From CAYWMP01 sp964459445 (GTDB lineage Bacteria > Desulfobacterota > DSM-4660 > Desulfatiglandales > HGW-15), in contig CAYWMP010000142.1 in NCBI GenBank assembly GCA_964459445.1, positions 1 through 15,718 on the forward strand: DNA of 15,718 bases, read 5' to 3'. The translations under genes and the position numbers were made by a program. The first letter of the stretch is position 1. The number at the start of each line of letters is the position of its first letter. Of this stretch, positions 13,666-15,718 are shown in pieces. Below the pieces are notes generated by a model, which worked only from the letters and a program-made list of their open reading frames with translations, was not told the DNA's origin and did no database searches.

Positions 13666-14469
13666 ATGCCCAATGCCGAATTAGGAGAAATTCAGCTCCA
13701 TTATAGGGAGTACGGCGAGGGAAGCCCGCTGATCATGATCCTGGGAATCGGCCAGGATCTCATGACCTGGGGATTTCAGGTGCCCGAATTCTCCAAATAT
13801 CATAGAGTCATCGTTTTCGATAATCGGGATGCAGGCGAAAGTTCCCGCTATTCCGGTGAATATACAACGAAAACCATGGCTCAGGACGTTGTGAATTTGA
13901 TGGATTATTTGGGAATTGAGCGATCTCATCTCCTGGGCGTTTCCATGGGAGGAATGATTGCTCAAGAGGTTGCGCTTATGGCGCCGGCAAGGGTCAAGAG
14001 TCTGATTCTGGCAAGCACCACGTCCTGGGGTGAGGATTGAATGCGCCTCTTGTACGACTCCTGGCAGGAGTATCTCAAGAAATCCGATAAGCCTGAAAAT
14101 GATCCCATTGTGATGCCCTGGCTTTTTTCAAAGGATTTCCGGCGCGACCACCGTGACAAGGCTGCGGAGATAAGGTCGCGTTTTGCGGGGAATTACCTAT
14201 CAAAGAAGTCCAAGGCCTTTGAGAGACAGTTGAAGGCCAATGTGAGCCACGATGTGAGAGGGCGAATGAAACATCTCGATATACCGACCCTGATCGTGGT
14301 CGGAAAAGGAGACGAATTGACGCCACCAAGAATGGCAGAGGATTTGAAGGCGGAAATGCCGGGCGCAAAGTTGGTTATCCTTGATCGGGGTGGGCATGGC
14401 CTCTATTGGGAAGTCTCGGAGATGTTCAACAAGACCGTGTTGGAATTTCTGAAGGAACATTCGCACTGA
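13666..14469 (+). CDS. Alpha/beta hydrolase interrupted by an in-frame TGA (recoded or broken)
   Basis: Read through one TGA (14038-14040), this frame encodes 267 codons of a complete alpha/beta-fold hydrolase, the normal length. It has an oxyanion-region LGIGQD (26-31), the nucleophile elbow GVSMGG with Ser93, the acid Asp216 in GKGDELTPP and the catalytic His244 in GGHGLY. The TGA is codon 125, after SLILASTTSWGED, and the same frame continues at once with MRLLYDSWQEYL. Neither half alone holds the triad. The ATG at 13666 has AAAGGAG seven bases upstream. After the TGA a 6-bp hairpin (14057-14071) with loop GGC lies at SECIS-like distance. A recent nonsense mutation such as CGA to TGA, a sequencing error, or recoding are all possible. 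The substrate is unknown. Confidence 0.8.
14038..14071 (+). promoter_or_regulatory. In-frame TGA plus candidate SECIS-like hairpin in the hydrolase
   Basis: After TGA (14038-14040), ACTCCT (14057-14062) pairs with AGGAGT (14066-14071) around loop GGC (14063-14065), beginning 22 bases after the TGA. A G-rich apical loop at that range is what bacterial selenocysteine insertion needs, and the window encodes SelD. The loop is only three bases, and I know of no cysteine or selenocysteine requirement at this site, so this is speculative. Confidence 0.3.
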
Positions 14470-14947
14470 TAGCGATAATGCCCGACCTCAATAACCATTA
14501 TTCTAAAACAGAATACCTTATCCGAAGGGCTGGGTAAGAAACCATGGCTAAGCCGCAAAAGAATCATCGCTACGGTCGGGTTCATTTTTTCAAGCCCTAT
14601 CTATAGGCTTTGGTGGCGGTTCCCGCAGATGGCAGGGTTCATTAGAACAAGTCATTTCATGGAAAAGGGCATTCTGCAAAGGCTATTGTGGCGTGAACCC
14701 TCCCATCTACAGGAACGGCAAGATTGGGTGGAATTTTTTTTTGAGATAGGGCTTGAAAAAAAGAACCCGAACTCCGCTATTGCAAAGGTTTGTTCTCACC
14801 CGGGCGCCCCTAAGTGGCATTGATTAAGAGCCGGGTCCTTTAGGCCTGGAGTTTTAATTTATGCAGGGTTGGCGCCTAAGCTCTGAGGCCGGTCAAAGAT
14901 TAACGATTAATGCTTTTGACGACAGGGCACGTCTGGAAGGAAAGATA
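14470..14947. other. 478-bp spacer dominated by the 195-bp inverted repeat
   Basis: Between the hydrolase and the crotonase-fold gene there is no credible coding sequence. Apart from the element at 14576-14770 the spacer holds a short inverted word pair CCCGACC (near 14480) and GGTCGGG (14574-14580). The last 120 bases lead into the ribosome binding site of the next gene. Confidence 0.45.
14576..14770. mobile_element. 195-bp MITE-like inverted repeat
   Basis: The outer arms begin TCGGGTTC, then a T-run and CAAGCCCTATCT, at 14576-14605. The same words appear in reverse complement at about 14744-14770, nearly identical over about 25 bases. Inner arms repeat the pattern: GGTTCCCGCAGATGGCAGGG near 14619-14638 pairs with CCCTCCCATCTACAGGAACG near 14698-14717. 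The whole is one long imperfect palindrome around a centre near 14670. No transposase is present. A reading frame at 14629-14823 inside it is judged non-coding. Confidence 0.65.
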
Positions 14948-15667
14948 ATGACGCTACTGTTCACCGAAATCGACCAGGCTATCGGCACGATTACTTTAAA
15001 TCGTCTCGATAAGCGTAACAGCCTCAACCTGGATTTACTGGATGAACTGGTTTCAGTCCTGGGGGAATTGTGGGATCAACAGGCCAAGGTGGTCGTGCTC
15101 CGGGCCCCCAAGGGAACCAAAGTGTGGTCGGCGGGATTCGACCTGGACCAGTTTTCGGATTCCGATCTCAGGGAGACGATTCCTGCCGAACCCTTTGAAC
15201 CGGCCATGCGAGCGATTCGGGAATGCCCGGTTCCGGTTTTGGCCATGGTCGAAGGCGGCGTCTGGGGCGGTGCCTGCGATATGATCATTGGTTGCGATTC
15301 GGCAACCTTTACCTTGACACCGGCCAAGGTGGGTGTGCCCTATACCACATCGGGTTTGATCCAATTGGTTCGAACTGTTGGATTTCACTCAGCCAAAGAA
15401 CTCCTTTTTACGGCCAAAAGCGTACAGGCTGAAAAGGCCCTCAAGTTGGGATTGATCAACCATCTGGTGGCCGCGGAAGAGTTGGAATCCTTTACCTATG
15501 ATTTGGCCCGGCGGATCGCATCCAATTCAAGCACGGTCATCAAGGTACTGAAAGAGCAGATGCACCTTTTAGCCGAGATGGGCCGGCCCAACAGGGAAAC
15601 GCAAGATCAGATCGAAGCCTTGCGGACAGATGTTTTTGAAAGCGACGATTTTCTGAAGGGTCGTTAG
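14948..15667 (+). CDS. Enoyl-CoA hydratase/isomerase family protein, methylmalonyl-CoA decarboxylase-like
   Basis: A 239-residue crotonase-fold acyl-CoA enzyme. The blocks LRAPKGTKVWSAGFDLDQF, MVEGGVWGGACDMI, FTLTPAKVGVPY and GFHSAKELLFTA closely follow E. coli methylmalonyl-CoA decarboxylase (YgfG/ScpB), which decarboxylates methylmalonyl-CoA to propionyl-CoA, including the VWGG segment of its oxyanion region. A propionate/succinate pathway role is inferred, not proven. I chose ATG 14948 because GGAAGG lies six bases upstream and family members start near this point; an ATG at 14861 would add 29 unrelated residues. The C-terminus ends about 16 residues before the E. coli protein (after FESDDFLKGR), so it may be truncated. 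It lies downstream of the hydrolase on the same strand, separated by the inverted-repeat element. Confidence 0.85.
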   Translation: MTLLFTEIDQAIGTITLNRLDKRNSLNLDLLDELVSVLGELWDQQAKVVVLRAPKGTKVWSAGFDLDQFSDSDLRETIPAEPFEPAMRAIRECPVPVLAMVEGGVWGGACDMIIGCDSATFTLTPAKVGVPYTTSGLIQLVRTVGFHSAKELLFTAKSVQAEKALKLGLINHLVAAEELESFTYDLARRIASNSSTVIKVLKEQMHLLAEMGRPNRETQDQIEALRTDVFESDDFLKGR

Positions 15668-15718
15668 CTCCTTAGGCTTGGTTTCTTTGAGTCGATGAGT
15701 TAAAGAAGTTCCGTGGCG

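Noticed and set aside
14629..14823. 64-codon plus-strand ORF before the crotonase-fold gene.
   Set aside because: It lies mostly inside the 195-bp inverted repeat, has no ribosome binding site and no familiar motif.

Overview
The window looks like a chromosomal stretch from a strictly anaerobic, selenium-using bacterium of the Desulfobacterota (sulfate-reducer or syntroph type). The reasons are an aldehyde ferredoxin oxidoreductase, a tetraheme class III cytochrome c, a second multiheme cytochrome, a chemoreceptor with a heme-c motif like that of Desulfovibrio DcrA, a DMSO-reductase-family molybdoenzyme, a selenophosphate synthetase that itself needs selenocysteine, and a methylmalonyl-CoA decarboxylase-like crotonase. 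This assignment is inferred from gene content. No rRNA, tRNA or CRISPR array was seen.

Layout: (1) 99-2333, plus strand: a cysteine-rich iron-sulfur protein and a xylose-isomerase-like TIM-barrel protein, separated by an inverted-repeat spacer. The second gene ends exactly inside a 132-bp MITE-like element (2331-2462). (2) 2512-5609, minus strand: a lytic transglycosylase with LysM, then an aldehyde ferredoxin oxidoreductase. (3) 5610-6449: an 840-bp gene-free, repeat-rich spacer. (4) 6450-7511, plus strand: selD with an in-frame UGA and a matching bacterial SECIS hairpin, so the true gene is 36 codons longer than the longest simple ORF. (5) 7512-7926: a palindrome-rich spacer. (6) 7927-10591, minus strand: tetraheme cytochrome c3 followed by a molybdopterin oxidoreductase. 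(7) 10592-11301: another repeat spacer. (8) 11302-13226, minus strand: a tetraheme cytochrome translationally coupled to a heme-c chemoreceptor. The best start of the cytochrome lies behind an amber codon. (9) 13666-14469, plus strand: an alpha/beta hydrolase interrupted by one in-frame TGA. (10) 14576-14770: a MITE-like inverted repeat. (11) 14948-15667, plus strand: the crotonase-fold protein.

Two themes stand out. First, stop codons lie inside otherwise intact reading frames: UGA in selD (secure recoding), UGA in the hydrolase (uncertain, with a hairpin at a plausible SECIS distance), and UAG at codon 5 of the cytochrome signal peptide (uncertain). Second, most of the longer intergenic spacers carry inverted-repeat elements of several families, some touching start or stop codons. 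Functionally the genes point to low-potential electron transfer (ferredoxin-like protein, AOR, molybdoenzyme, cytochromes) and redox taxis, but they form several small transcription units, not one operon.
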